Origin: DATFDN01 sp963756545
GTDB lineage: Bacteria; Pseudomonadota; Alphaproteobacteria; Acetobacterales; Acetobacteraceae
DNA length: 64,000 nucleotides
Direction: 5' to 3'
Assembly: GCA_963756545.1 (NCBI GenBank)
Contig: CAVWNY010000003.1
Coordinates: 1,116,001-1,180,000, forward strand
Shown: piece by piece, positions 38,992 to 47,580 of the stretch
Position numbering within the stretch: position 1 is the first letter of the stretch
Layout: every line of letters starts with the position of its first letter
Program-made: the position numbers and the translations under genes
Notes under the pieces: generated by a model
Seen by the model: the letters and a program-made list of their open reading frames with translations, nothing else
Told to the model about the DNA's origin: nothing
Databases searched by the model: none

Positions 38992-39770
38992 CGGCGGCCG
39001 ACGCGGCGTGGCTCGCGGGGCTCCCCGATCTCGCCTTTGCGTTCGTGCTCGTGCTGGCGCGGGTGGGTGGGCTGATCATCCTGATGCCCGGCCTCGCGGA
39101 GACCGGCGTGCCCGCGATGGTGCGGGCCGGCATCGCCGGGGCATTGGCGCTGCTGCTGACCCCCGGGGTCGCGCCACTGGTCCCGTCGGTGCCCGCAATG
39201 CCCGCGACGGCGGCGGCGATGGTGGTCTCGGAGCTGCTGGCCGGGCTCTGGCTCGGCTTCCTGGCCCGCATTCTGGCGCTGGCGCTGCCGATGGCCGGCC
39301 AGATCCTGGCGACACTGATCGGCGTGTCGAGCGTGCTGCAGCCCGACCCCGAGATGGGCCCGCAGACCAGCGCGCTCGGCCGGCTGTTCGCGGTGGCGGC
39401 GCCGACGCTGGTGCTGGCCTCGGGGCTGTATGCGCTGCCGATCGCGGCGCTGGCGGGCAGCTACCGCCTGATCCCGCCCGGCGCGGGGCTGCCGGCCGGG
39501 GCGAGCGCCGAGGCGGTGGCGCGCGCGGTGGCGGTCGGCTTCGGCCTCGCGCTGCGCCTGTGCGCGCCGGCGCTGCTGGCGAGCGTCGTCTGGAGCGTCG
39601 CGGCCGGCCTGCTGGCGCGGGTGGCGCCGCGCGTGCAGATCCATTTCCTGGCGATGCCGGCGCAGATCTTGGGCGGCCTCGCGCTGCTGGCGGCGCTGTC
39701 GGCCGCGATCCTCACCGCCTGGGAGGACGCCGTGCGCGCCGGGTTTTCCGCGCTGCCGGGTCTGTCCTGA
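38988..39770 (+). CDS. fliR: Flagellar export protein FliR
   Basis: FliR is the export-gate subunit that assembles with FliP and FliQ. The 260-residue product has about six hydrophobic helices (for example FAFVLVLARVGGLIILMPGL and ALAFLL-like segments) and the conserved MPAQILGGLALLAAL helix near the C-terminus. The start is a GTG at 38988 that overlaps the fliQ stop. flhB follows 21 bases later. Confidence 0.92.
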   Translation: MTAADAAWLAGLPDLAFAFVLVLARVGGLIILMPGLAETGVPAMVRAGIAGALALLLTPGVAPLVPSVPAMPATAAAMVVSELLAGLWLGFLARILALALPMAGQILATLIGVSSVLQPDPEMGPQTSALGRLFAVAAPTLVLASGLYALPIAALAGSYRLIPPGAGLPAGASAEAVARAVAVGFGLALRLCAPALLASVVWSVAAGLLARVAPRVQIHFLAMPAQILGGLALLAALSAAILTAWEDAVRAGFSALPGLS

Positions 39771-39791
39771 GTGGCAATGGCCTGACGGCGC

Positions 39792-40868
39792 ATGGCCGAG
39801 ACGCCGGAGACCGAAGGTGACAAGACCGAGGCGCCCACCGCGCGCCGGCTTCAGCGCGCGCGGGAGGCCGGACAGGTCGCCGTCTCGCGGGAGGTGGTGC
39901 TGTTCGCGGTGCTCGGGGCCGCGACGCTCGGCCTCGTGTGGCAAGCGCCGGAGGCCGGGCGGGACCTGCTCGTCACCTTTCGCGCCCTGATCGAGCACGC
40001 TGCCATGGGAGACGCCTCCCCGCGCGCCGCCACGCGGCTCGCCGCGCTCACGGCGCTGCGGGCGGCAGCTCCGATTCTCGTCCTGGCGCTGCTCGCCGGG
40101 GCCGCCGGCGTGCTGGTGCAGACCGGGTTCGTGTTCAGCCCGGCGCCGCTCCGCCCCCGGCTGGAGCGGGTCAGCCCGATCGCCGGGCTGCGCCGGTTGC
40201 TCAGCCTCGACAGCGTGGTCGAGGCCGGTCGGTCTCTCGCGAAGCTGCTGGTGGTTGGGTTTGCCGCCTGGCGCGCGGTCGCCGCCGACCTGCCGCGCCT
40301 CGCCGCCGCGCCGTTCCAGGCCGTGACCGGGCTGCCGGCGGAGTTGGCGGCGGCCGTCCTGCGGCTGCTGCTGGCGGTGCTCGCCGCGCAGGCCGGCATC
40401 GCCGTGCTCGACGTCATCTGGGTGCGCCTGCGCCACACCCGGCGCATGCGGATGAGCCGCCAGGACATCCGCGACGAGCAGAAGGAGACCGAGGGCGACC
40501 CGCGCGTGAAGCTGCGCCTGCGCCGCCTGCGCCAGCAGCGGGCGCGCCGGCGGATGCTGGCCGCGGTGCCGAAGGCGACGGTGATCATCACCAACCCGAC
40601 CCACTATGCCGTCGCCTTGGCCTATGATCGCGGGCGGAACGCGGCGCCGCGAGTCGTCGCCAAGGGAGTCGATTCGATGGCCGGACGGATCAGGGAGGTC
40701 GCACGTCAGCACGCCATCCCGCTGGTCTCGAATCCGCCGCTGGCGCGCGCGCTGCATCGGCTGGAGCTGGACGCCGAGATCCCGGCCGAGCACTACAAGG
40801 CCGTGGCGGAGATCATCGCCTTCGTCTGGCGCCTGCGCCAGCCGGGCCTTGTGAGCCGGGCTTTGTGA
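39792..40868 (+). CDS. flhB: Flagellar export protein FlhB
   Basis: FlhB controls the substrate switch of the export apparatus. The 358-residue product starts with EGDKTEAPTARRLQRAREAGQVA, has four transmembrane helices, and carries the autocleavage motif NPTH in VIITNPTHYAVALAYDRG (about residue 275), followed by the conserved FlhB-C domain. The last residues (QPGLVSRAL) and the stop codon are encoded by a 14-bp tandem repeat that runs past the gene end (40841-40913), so the C-terminus may vary with repeat number. Confidence 0.94.
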   Translation: MAETPETEGDKTEAPTARRLQRAREAGQVAVSREVVLFAVLGAATLGLVWQAPEAGRDLLVTFRALIEHAAMGDASPRAATRLAALTALRAAAPILVLALLAGAAGVLVQTGFVFSPAPLRPRLERVSPIAGLRRLLSLDSVVEAGRSLAKLLVVGFAAWRAVAADLPRLAAAPFQAVTGLPAELAAAVLRLLLAVLAAQAGIAVLDVIWVRLRHTRRMRMSRQDIRDEQKETEGDPRVKLRLRRLRQQRARRRMLAAVPKATVIITNPTHYAVALAYDRGRNAAPRVVAKGVDSMAGRIREVARQHAIPLVSNPPLARALHRLELDAEIPAEHYKAVAEIIAFVWRLRQPGLVSRAL

Positions 40869-40913
40869 GCCGGGGCTTGTGAGCCAGCGTTGTAAGCGGG
40901 CGTTGTGAGCCGG
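40841..40913. repeat. Tandem repeat of 13-14 bp across the flhB stop
   Basis: Five imperfect units follow one another: GCCGGGCCTTGTGA, GCCGGGCTTTGTGA, GCCGGGGCTTGTGA, GCCAGCGTTGTAA and GCGGGCGTTGTGA, then a partial GCCGG. The flhB stop codon lies in the second unit, and the array ends at the first SOS box of recA. Confidence 0.85.
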
Positions 40914-40927
40914 AACACGTTGCGAAC
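40913..40927. promoter_or_regulatory. LexA (SOS) box 1 upstream of recA
   Basis: GAAC, seven bases (ACGTTGC), GAAC. This is an exact match to the alphaproteobacterial LexA site GTTC-N7-GTTC read on the other strand. It lies about 130 bases before the recA start. Confidence 0.85.
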
Positions 40928-40955
40928 GGATGGGTAATCGCGTATGCGGGGACAT

Positions 40956-40970
40956 GTTCACTAGGTGTTC
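40956..40970. promoter_or_regulatory. LexA (SOS) box 2 upstream of recA
   Basis: GTTC, seven bases (ACTAGGT), GTTC: a second exact alphaproteobacterial LexA site, in the opposite orientation to box 1 and 28 bases downstream of it, about 88 bases before the recA ATG. Confidence 0.85.
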
Positions 40971-41058
40971 GCTTGCGATGCGTGGCCGGGGATGTGCAAT
41001 CATCCGGTGCATGAGCGGCGATATGCCCACACTCATGGTTGCGTAGGAAAGGGCTTCG

Positions 41059-42099
41059 ATGGACAAGGGCAAGGCGCTCGACGCGGCGATGGCGCAGATC
41101 GAGCGGGCATTCGGCAAGGGCTCGATCATGCGCATGGGCGCGCGCGCCGGGGACGAGGCGATCGCGGTGATCTCCTCGGGCTCGCTGGGTCTCGACCTCG
41201 CGCTCGGCATCGGCGGGCTGCCGCGCGGACGCATCGTCGAGATCTACGGGCCGGAAAGCTCGGGCAAGACCACGCTCGCGCTGCACGCGATCGCCGAGGC
41301 GCAGAAGCGCGGCGGCACGTGCGCCTTCGTCGATGCCGAGCACGCGCTCGACCCGACCTATGCGCGCAAGCTGGGCGTGGACGTGGACAATCTGCTGATC
41401 AGCCAGCCCGACGCCGGCGAGCAGGCGCTGGAGATCGCCGACACGCTGGTCCGCTCCGGTGCGATCGACGTGCTGGTGGTCGACAGCGTCGCCGCCCTGG
41501 TGCCGCGCGCCGAGCTGGAAGGCGAGATGGGCGACAGCCACATGGGCCTGCACGCGAGGCTGATGAGCCAGGCGCTGCGCAAGATCACCGGCAGCGTCTC
41601 GCGCAGCAACACGATGCTGATCTTCCTCAACCAGATCCGCATGAAGATCGGCGTGATGTTCGGCAACCCGGAGACCACGACGGGGGGCAACGCGCTGAAG
41701 TTCTACGCCTCGATCCGCCTGGAGATCCGCCGCATCGGGCAGATCAAGGATCGCGACGAGGTCACGGGCAATCAGACGCGGGTGAAGGTGGTGAAGAACA
41801 AGCTCGCGCCACCCTTCCGTCAGGTCGAGTTCGATATCATGTACGGCGAAGGCATCAGCAAGGTGGGCGAGCTGGTCGATCTCGGCGTGAAGGCGGGCGT
41901 GGTGGAGAAGTCGGGGGCCTGGTTCAGCCACGACAGCCAGCGGATCGGCCAGGGGCGGGAGAACGCCAAGCAGTTCCTGCGCGACCACAAGGAGATCGCC
42001 GAGGCGATCGAGCGCAAGGTGCGCGAGCAGTCGGGCGTGGTGGCGAACGCGATGCTGATCACCGCCGAGGAGGTCGAGGAGGCCGAGGCGGCTGAGTAG
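41059..42099 (+). CDS. recA: Recombinase RecA
   Basis: RecA catalyses strand exchange in homologous recombination and activates LexA cleavage in the SOS response. The 346-residue product has Walker A GPESSGKTTLALH (about residues 65-77), Walker B VLVVDSVAALVP, the mobile loops L1 (EGEMGDSHMGLHARLMSQALR) and L2 (FGNPETTTGGNALKFYAS), and an acidic C-terminus (EEVEEAEAAE). The ATG follows GGAAAGG. Two LexA boxes lie upstream, so damage induction is expected. Confidence 0.97.
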   Translation: MDKGKALDAAMAQIERAFGKGSIMRMGARAGDEAIAVISSGSLGLDLALGIGGLPRGRIVEIYGPESSGKTTLALHAIAEAQKRGGTCAFVDAEHALDPTYARKLGVDVDNLLISQPDAGEQALEIADTLVRSGAIDVLVVDSVAALVPRAELEGEMGDSHMGLHARLMSQALRKITGSVSRSNTMLIFLNQIRMKIGVMFGNPETTTGGNALKFYASIRLEIRRIGQIKDRDEVTGNQTRVKVVKNKLAPPFRQVEFDIMYGEGISKVGELVDLGVKAGVVEKSGAWFSHDSQRIGQGRENAKQFLRDHKEIAEAIERKVREQSGVVANAMLITAEEVEEAEAAE

Positions 42100-42112
42100 T
42101 CCTCCCAAGGCC

Positions 42113-42523
42113 TTGCCGCTCGATTCCGACGACCACGCCCTGATCGCCGCCGCGACCGAGGTGCTGGCGCGGCACTACCGGCCGTTCTGGCACACCGTCG
42201 CGGCGGCGGTGCGCGCGCGCGACGGCCGCGTCTGGACCGGCATCCATCTCGGCGCGACGGTCGGGCGGATGTCGGTGTGCGCCGAACCGATCGCGCTGGG
42301 CCGGGCGCTGCTGGAGGGCGACGGCACGGCGGAGACGATCGTCGCGGTGCGCCACCCGAAGCCCGACGAGACCGACCGCGAGATGGCGGTCGTCTCGCCG
42401 TGCGGGGCGTGCCGGGAGCTCATCCTGGATCATTGCCCGGAGGCGTTGGTGATCTTGCGCGATGGCGCCGGGTTGGTGAAGATGCCAGCACGGTCGCTGC
42501 TGCCGGTGCCGTATCGGCGGTGA
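42113..42523 (+). CDS. Cytidine deaminase-like zinc enzyme
   Basis: A 136-residue member of the cytidine deaminase fold. The zinc and proton-shuttle motif CAEPIALGRALLEGDG (Cys-Ala-Glu) and the second motif PCGACRELI (Cys-x-x-Cys) are intact. The short length and the HPKPDETDREMAVVSPCG segment resemble cytidine or blasticidin-S deaminase relatives, so the substrate could be a nucleoside or analogue. The start is probably TTG at 42113, 14 bases after the recA stop. It marks the left border of the accessory island. Confidence 0.78.
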   Translation: MPLDSDDHALIAAATEVLARHYRPFWHTVAAAVRARDGRVWTGIHLGATVGRMSVCAEPIALGRALLEGDGTAETIVAVRHPKPDETDREMAVVSPCGACRELILDHCPEALVILRDGAGLVKMPARSLLPVPYRR

Positions 42524-42570
42524 TGGGACAGGGGCGAACGATAGCTGAGGTCCTCGCGGTTTTGAGGGTT

Positions 42571-42585
42571 ATCTCAATTTGAGAT
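42571..42585. promoter_or_regulatory. Perfect palindrome ATCTCAA-T-TTGAGAT
   Basis: Two perfect 7-base arms around one T, lying between the deaminase gene and a small ORF. Its size and symmetry suit a dimeric repressor operator, but no partner is known. A second palindrome, CGGGGCGCCCCG, lies at 42814-42825. Confidence 0.35.
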
Positions 42586-42609
42586 CCGCATCCTGTGCAA
42601 AGGAACGTC

Positions 42610-42768
42610 GTGGGTAAATCTGAAGATGACGACAGCGTGGACGTGAAAGCGGCGATGAATGCCGCCCACGTCGCTGCTACCTTTCTGAGGACTCAGCTAA
42701 CCGGGTTTGAGTTCCTGAATGCGTTGCACCATCCGCATCAGTTTGCTGCGGGTGCTTACGACTCTTGA
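42610..42768 (+). CDS. Small hypothetical ORF (52 aa)
   Basis: A 52-residue frame with a GTG start preceded by AAAGGAAC. The product starts VGKSEDDDSVDVKAAM and ends HHPHQFAAGAYDS. It has no recognisable domain. It lies in the otherwise empty stretch 42524-42912, converging with the broken NLR-like gene. The ribosome-binding site and acidic-then-helical pattern are the only support. Confidence 0.35.
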   Translation: MGKSEDDDSVDVKAAMNAAHVAATFLRTQLTGFEFLNALHHPHQFAAGAYDS

Positions 42769-42912
42769 CCTGAGAGTTTAGCCCGCTTACGGTGCGAGCT
42801 TATCGCAAGGTTTCGGGGCGCCCCGATGTCGAGGAGGCCAGATGTCGGAGACACCCGGCATTGATAATTAGTGCAACATAAAGGACGTTATGCTTCACCA
42901 GCAGTTATTGGT

Positions 42913-45870
42913 CTAGTAAGGACCACCCATCCGGTTGATTACCATAGCGTAGTTGGACCATAGTGGGTCGACATATTTCTTGATGAGGTCGGTCCGATCG
43001 ATGGAGGACCAGACGTCAGACGCAGCCTTCAAAAAAACCCTGCGCTCGTTGGGGCTGTCGACATTACGTGCAAGCCGGATATAAATCCCGCCGGCATTAA
43101 ATTGGTCGTTGACCTGATTGTAAAGATGCAGACAGGAATGCCAGTATTCCATGGCTTTCGCAGTGTCGTTCCGAATTACCGCAACATCTCCGAGTTCACG
43201 AATAGCGTTGGCGGTATTTACAATTGCTCCAAGGGCGGCGTACGAAATTCGAGCCTTTGCGAATGCATTCTCAGCGGCAGCGGCGTCAGACGTTTGAAGA
43301 GCAACGTCACCCAACCCTTTAATGCAATTAGCGATACCAAGCTCTGAGCCTGCTTTGGTGTAAAGGTCCCGTGCTGTATCGTAGCGTTCCGCTGCGCTCG
43401 CGTAGAGTTCCTGCGCTTTATCTTCACATTCCTTCTCGGATTCCTCGTCCCCACGCAAGCGATCGATCTCAGCGAGACGGTGAACGCAATTGGCCCATCC
43501 GACTGTTTCGCCGGTTTGCCGATATGCGGAACGGTAAACGTCTAGAGCGGTGGTGAACCCCCCTATGGCTTGATCGTATTCTCCAATTTCCAAAGCAATC
43601 CTGGCAAGCTGGCAAATACAATTCGCCTCGCCAAGGAAGTCTTCCGACTTGCGACTTAGAATGAACGCTCTCTTCAACAAATATCTCGCTTTCTTATATC
43701 TTACTTGTTCCGCTGCAATATCACCGAGACCTTTCAGGCAGCGTGCTTGACCACCATCATCCTTTATCTCTCGATATAGTTTGAGGGCCGTTGTGTAAGC
43801 GGCTTCAGCTTCAGCGTGGTTTGAGCGAATGTAGGTAATGTCGGCTAAACTCCGCAGTGCCACAGCGCGCGACCGAACATCCCCATCGCTACTGCAACTT
43901 TCTGCGAGTATGCGCAGTGGCTCGGGGGAACCCCCGCGTGTCAGCCGTGCAAGGCGAGTAAATCCTTCAATGCTTTGCACAGCCTCCTGGCGAAGCTGAT
44001 TACATGTGGCCGCTGCATGGAAGGCCGCCTCGATGTTTGCACTCTCTGGTATCAGGCGGCTATTTGCCACTTCACCCCCTTCTTTGCCAATCCGCTCCCC
44101 CAGGTCTCGGGCAAGAGAAAGGTAATGTCTGATCCAAGCGCGCGATAAGTCTTCTTGAGGAGCATGGCACCGTCTTGAATGCTCTCGAATAGGTGGAAGC
44201 ATCTCAACCCTTGCAGTATCGTTGCGGTAAGCCAATCCGACTGCGATAAGTTCATCGACGGCCTGTCCTGCAATCACACCAAGCAAGGACCTTTGATCCT
44301 CGCGATTGATACCGGCAGGCAATTGGCCTAGAAGCGAGAAAAGCAATCGGCTGTTGGCGGTCAAACGTGGAGATCGAAATGAGATCTCTATCGAAATCGG
44401 GAGCGAATCAAGGCGATGTTCTCGGGGATTCAGACGCGTTGCCAATTTAGTCCCAACGACATTCCACTCGTCCAAAAACACATCGAGTTGCTTCCCTTGA
44501 CCGATGCGCCTTGCAACCAATTCGATAGCCAATGGAATTCCACCCATTAATTCAAGGAATTCGTTGACTAGCGGGTCGTCAGTTTGGAGCTGTTGTGCGA
44601 TATCAAAAAGCAAACGTCTTGCGTCATGGTCTTTTAACGGTTGAAGAAAGATTGGCTCCCAACGTGCACCACCAGGAACTTCGCTCCCGCTCCTCAGGGA
44701 CGCGAAAAGGCTAAGTTCGGGAATGGCCCCCAGCCATCGCAGATCGCGCTCTATGGTCGAGCGTTCGGCCGTCACTTCCCAGGGAGTCTCAAAGTTATCA
44801 AGAACAAGCAAACCAGGTCCTAGCCTCAAATTCGCCAGCATCGCGTCGAACGAGGCGTTTCGGCTGATACACATTGATTTGCGATAGCCGCCCGCATAGC
44901 TACGGAATTGGTTGCGGTCTCAAGTTCAGCAAACCAGCGGCGTGCGCCAAATACCTGGGCGGCTGTCGGATGATTAAGGAGGGCTGTGGTCAACGTCGTT
45001 TTTCCGAATCCAGGCCCCCCAAGAACCGCCACCTTAAGGCCCCTCGTTTCGGACATCTCAGAGGCCAACCTATCGACCAGTTCTTCACGACCAAAATTGC
45101 GCTCGGGAGGCGGGGGGATAGTTTGCCGCACTACCTGATGCTGGCTTTCCATCGCCTGTATTGGGGCTGATCCCGGAAATTCCGCGTTGTCGTGGCTTGC
45201 GGTTGGTCTGTCCTCCTTGCCGGGCGGGTCGTCCATTGCGAGCATTTCAAACATAAACGCGGCTGCGGCATCGGCCGCTCGCTGCTGCCAGTTCTGCGCA
45301 TCAGTCTCGGACTTGCCCGCGAGCAGGTCAGAGACACCTCGCACGACGACCGCCCGGCACCCAGAGTTGATGTGTGCGGCTTCCAGAAAGCCGCGCCCTT
45401 CCATTTCGATGGCAAGTGTGTCGCCATAGTGCTGATAGAGCAACGTGGCGATGCGGCCGGCATTGTCGGCAACCACCGCCTCGCCCGCCGCAATCGGCCC
45501 AATGAACACGGCGGGCTTGCGGTCGGGCCAGAGTTTCGTATCAAGTCGATCGTGCCAAGACGAGCTGAGCCGCAGCATCCTTGCCCGGTATTCCATCGCC
45601 AAGTGCGACATCCTTCACCCCGCCGGCGATGCCAACGAAGGCAGCGATCTGCGGCCGGTAGTGTTCCAACGCCCGCACTCCGATCGTCGCGGGCCGGCTG
45701 TTGCCGGGGCCCACTTCGGCGATCACCACGGTCCATGACCCGAATTCTCCAGCAAGGAACCATGTGTCCCGAACACGCTCAGGGCGCGAGTTGCGAAGGT
45801 GCCGCAGGGCGGCGCGGGTTTCCGTCTCGATGGCGGTCAGCACGACAACGTAGTGGCGCACCTCGAACAC
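42913..45870 (-). pseudogene. STAND/NLR-like protein: nucleoside phosphorylase-fold domain, NB-ARC, TPR; broken in two places
   Basis: Three consecutive minus-strand frames form one gene. Frame 1 (45870-45541, GTG start) gives the first 92 residues of a PNP/MTA-nucleosidase fold (VVVLTAIETETRAAL, AFVGIAGGVKDVALGD). Frame 2 (to 44826) completes that domain with IGPIAAGEAVVAD, the nucleoside-binding EMEGRGFLEAA and the catalytic-Asp segment VVVRGVSDLL, then an NB-ARC P-loop LGGPGFGKTTLTTAL. Frame 3 (44874-42913) has the Walker B GLLVLDNFETPWE, the sensor Arg in SLFASLRSG, the GGIPLAIELVARRI motif, a winged-helix region and at least five TPR-like repeats (for example CLKGLGDIAAEQVRYKKA). About 34 residues are missing at the first junction and one base at the second. 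Related proteins are bacterial NLR-like defence factors whose phosphorylase-fold effectors destroy nucleotides such as ATP. GC is clearly lower than in the flanks. Confidence 0.8.
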
Positions 45871-46034
45871 CCTTGTCCTGTGAGGTGGACGCCATTTCCC
45901 GGAGCGTGGCGCCCTGGATGAGTTTAGCCCGGGTTGCCGCTACGCTGCCAGATCGCGTCCGTCAATCGTCAAGCAACCACGTCAATTCGGCGCTCTGAAC
46001 CGCCCCGGGTTTGCCGGAGGCTGTTGGGTTTGAG

Positions 46035-46940
46035 TTAGGCCGCCAGGGGTAGGCTCTCAGCTTGGTCATAGTAGCGCGCTTCGGCCTCGGCGGGAGGAAT
46101 GTTGCCGATCGGCTCGAGCAGGCGCCGGTGGTTGAACCAGTCCACCCATTCCAGCGTGGCGAACTCGACCGCCTCGCGCGAGCGCCACGGCCCGCGCGGG
46201 TGGATCAGCTCGGTCTTGAACAGCCCAATCACCGTTTCGGCGAGCGCGTTGTCATAACTATCGCCAACGCTGCCGACAGACGGCTCAATGCCCGCTTCGG
46301 CGAGGCGCTCCGTGTAGCGAATGGCAAGGTATTGCGACCCGCGGTCCGAGTGATGAACCAGACCGTCGCCCTGGACCGGACGCCGTTCGTGCACTGCCTG
46401 CTCCAGCGCATCCAGGACGAACCCGGCATGGGCCGTGCTGGATACGCGCCAGCCTACGACGCGGCGGGCGAACGCGTCGATGACGAAGGCCACGTAGGCG
46501 AAGCCCTGCCAGGTCGCGACGTAGGTGAAGTCCGACACCCACAAGCGGTTCGGCCGCGTTGCCTTGAACTGCCGCTGCACGCGATCGAGCGGACAGGGCG
46601 CGGCACGGTCGGGGATGGTGGTCCGCGTGCTGCGGCCACGCACCGCACCGCGCAGGCCCATGCGGCGCATCAGCCGCGCAACCGTGCAGCGGGCCGCGGC
46701 GATGTCCTCGCGCCCGAGTTGCCGCCACACCTTGCGCACACCATAGACGCGGAAGTTCGCCTCGAACACGCGGCGGATCTCGGCGCTCAGCACTGTGTCG
46801 CTGCATGCCCTCGCCGAGGCTCGGGCCGGGTCCGATCGTTGCGCCACGTGAGCGTGGTAGGTGGACGGGGCGATCGGCAGCACCTTGCAGATCGGCTCGA
46901 CCCCGAACCCGCCGCGATGATCGTCAATGAACGCGATCAT
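46035..46940 (-). CDS. IS3 family transposase OrfB (DDE integrase domain)
   Basis: The catalytic part of the transposase, about 301 residues from the ATG at 46940 (MIAFIDDHRGGFGVEPICK). The N-terminal HTH_21-like region (YGVRKVWRQLGRE) is followed by the rve core with the DDE residues in WVSDFTYVA, HHSDRGSQY and DNALAETVIGLFKTEL. It overlaps orfA by four bases, and an OrfAB fusion made by a -1 frameshift is the usual active form. The open frame extends upstream to 47174, consistent with that frameshift. Confidence 0.92.
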   Translation of the reverse strand: MIAFIDDHRGGFGVEPICKVLPIAPSTYHAHVAQRSDPARASARACSDTVLSAEIRRVFEANFRVYGVRKVWRQLGREDIAAARCTVARLMRRMGLRGAVRGRSTRTTIPDRAAPCPLDRVQRQFKATRPNRLWVSDFTYVATWQGFAYVAFVIDAFARRVVGWRVSSTAHAGFVLDALEQAVHERRPVQGDGLVHHSDRGSQYLAIRYTERLAEAGIEPSVGSVGDSYDNALAETVIGLFKTELIHPRGPWRSREAVEFATLEWVDWFNHRRLLEPIGNIPPAEAEARYYDQAESLPLAA

Positions 46941-47269
46941 GGCCTGAACCGGCGGTCGAGCTCCGCCTGGGCAAAATACGCCGACGCCTTGCGCAGGATC
47001 TCGTTGGCTTGGCGGAGCTCGCGCACTTCGCGCTCCAACGCGCGGACCCGCTCGCGCTCGTCCGTGGTGGCACCAGGCCGCTGGCCCGTGTCGCGCTGGG
47101 TTTGGCGCACCCAGGACCGCAGCGTCTCCGCCGTGCAGCCGATCTTGCCCGCTATCGAGCCGATCGCCGCCCACTCCGAGGCGTGCTCGCCCCCGTGTTC
47201 CAGCACCATCCGCACGGCCCGCTGTCGCACCTCAGGCGAAAACTTCTTCGTTCGCTGTTGTTCCGTCAT
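46937..47269 (-). CDS. IS3 family transposase OrfA (HTH_Tnp_1)
   Basis: A 110-residue DNA-binding subunit with an N-terminal helix-turn-helix (KKFSPEVRQRAVRMVLEHGGE, then IGCTAETLRSWVRQ) and a C-terminal leucine-zipper-like coiled coil (RVRALEREVRELRQANEILRKA). It begins 50 bases inside the right inverted repeat and is followed by orfB in the -1 frame. Confidence 0.92.
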   Translation of the reverse strand: MTEQQRTKKFSPEVRQRAVRMVLEHGGEHASEWAAIGSIAGKIGCTAETLRSWVRQTQRDTGQRPGATTDERERVRALEREVRELRQANEILRKASAYFAQAELDRRFRP

Positions 47270-47320
47270 CGCTCCACTCTCTCAAGAGTTGGAGCCTCCG
47301 GCAAACCCGGAGCGGTTCAC

Positions 47321-47580
47321 TCACCTCTTTGTGGTGCCATTTATACTGGTCCGCTCAACCTCTTGCTGGGTCAGTCGCTCCTTCGTCCGATCGTAAAGCT
47401 TCGTCGTCCGTGGGCTTTCATGGGCGGCCATTTCCTGAGCGTGCTCGAGCGCACCGCCATCGGCGAGATAGGCGGTACGCACCGCGGCCGCGGGTTTATC
47501 GGCACGATCTGGCCGGTGATGAGCCAGTTGAACATCATCCGCACGGCCGCAAGCTGCTGCTTCACGTCCGGTGCCGAATG
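47321..47580 (-). pseudogene. Tyrosine recombinase/integrase remnant with internal deletion
   Basis: The minus strand first encodes QQLAAVRMMFNWLITGQIVPINP, the core-binding region of phage- or Tn-type tyrosine integrases. It then jumps frame to the C-terminal catalytic end TAYLADGGALEHAQEMAAHE and TTKLYDRTKERLTQQEVER, where Y of KLYDR is the nucleophile. The central catalytic domain with the Arg residues is missing. The IS3 element is inserted just beyond the 3' end. It probably once mobilised the island or a relative. Confidence 0.75.

Larger units (their letters stand above)
45996..47319 (-). mobile_element. IS3 family insertion sequence, 1324 bp
   Basis: A complete two-ORF IS3-family element. 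The terminal inverted repeats start TGAACCGCCCCGGGTTTGCC on the left and TGAACCGCTCCGGGTTTGCC on the right (reverse complement), with one mismatch in the first 27 bases. The trinucleotide CTC flanks both ends (45993-45995 and 47320-47322), a 3-bp target duplication typical of the family. Intact ends, duplication and both ORFs suggest a recent, possibly active copy. Confidence 0.92.

Noticed and set aside
40841..40913. CRISPR array
   Set aside because: The units are 13-14 bp, directly adjacent without spacers, and overlap the flhB stop codon.
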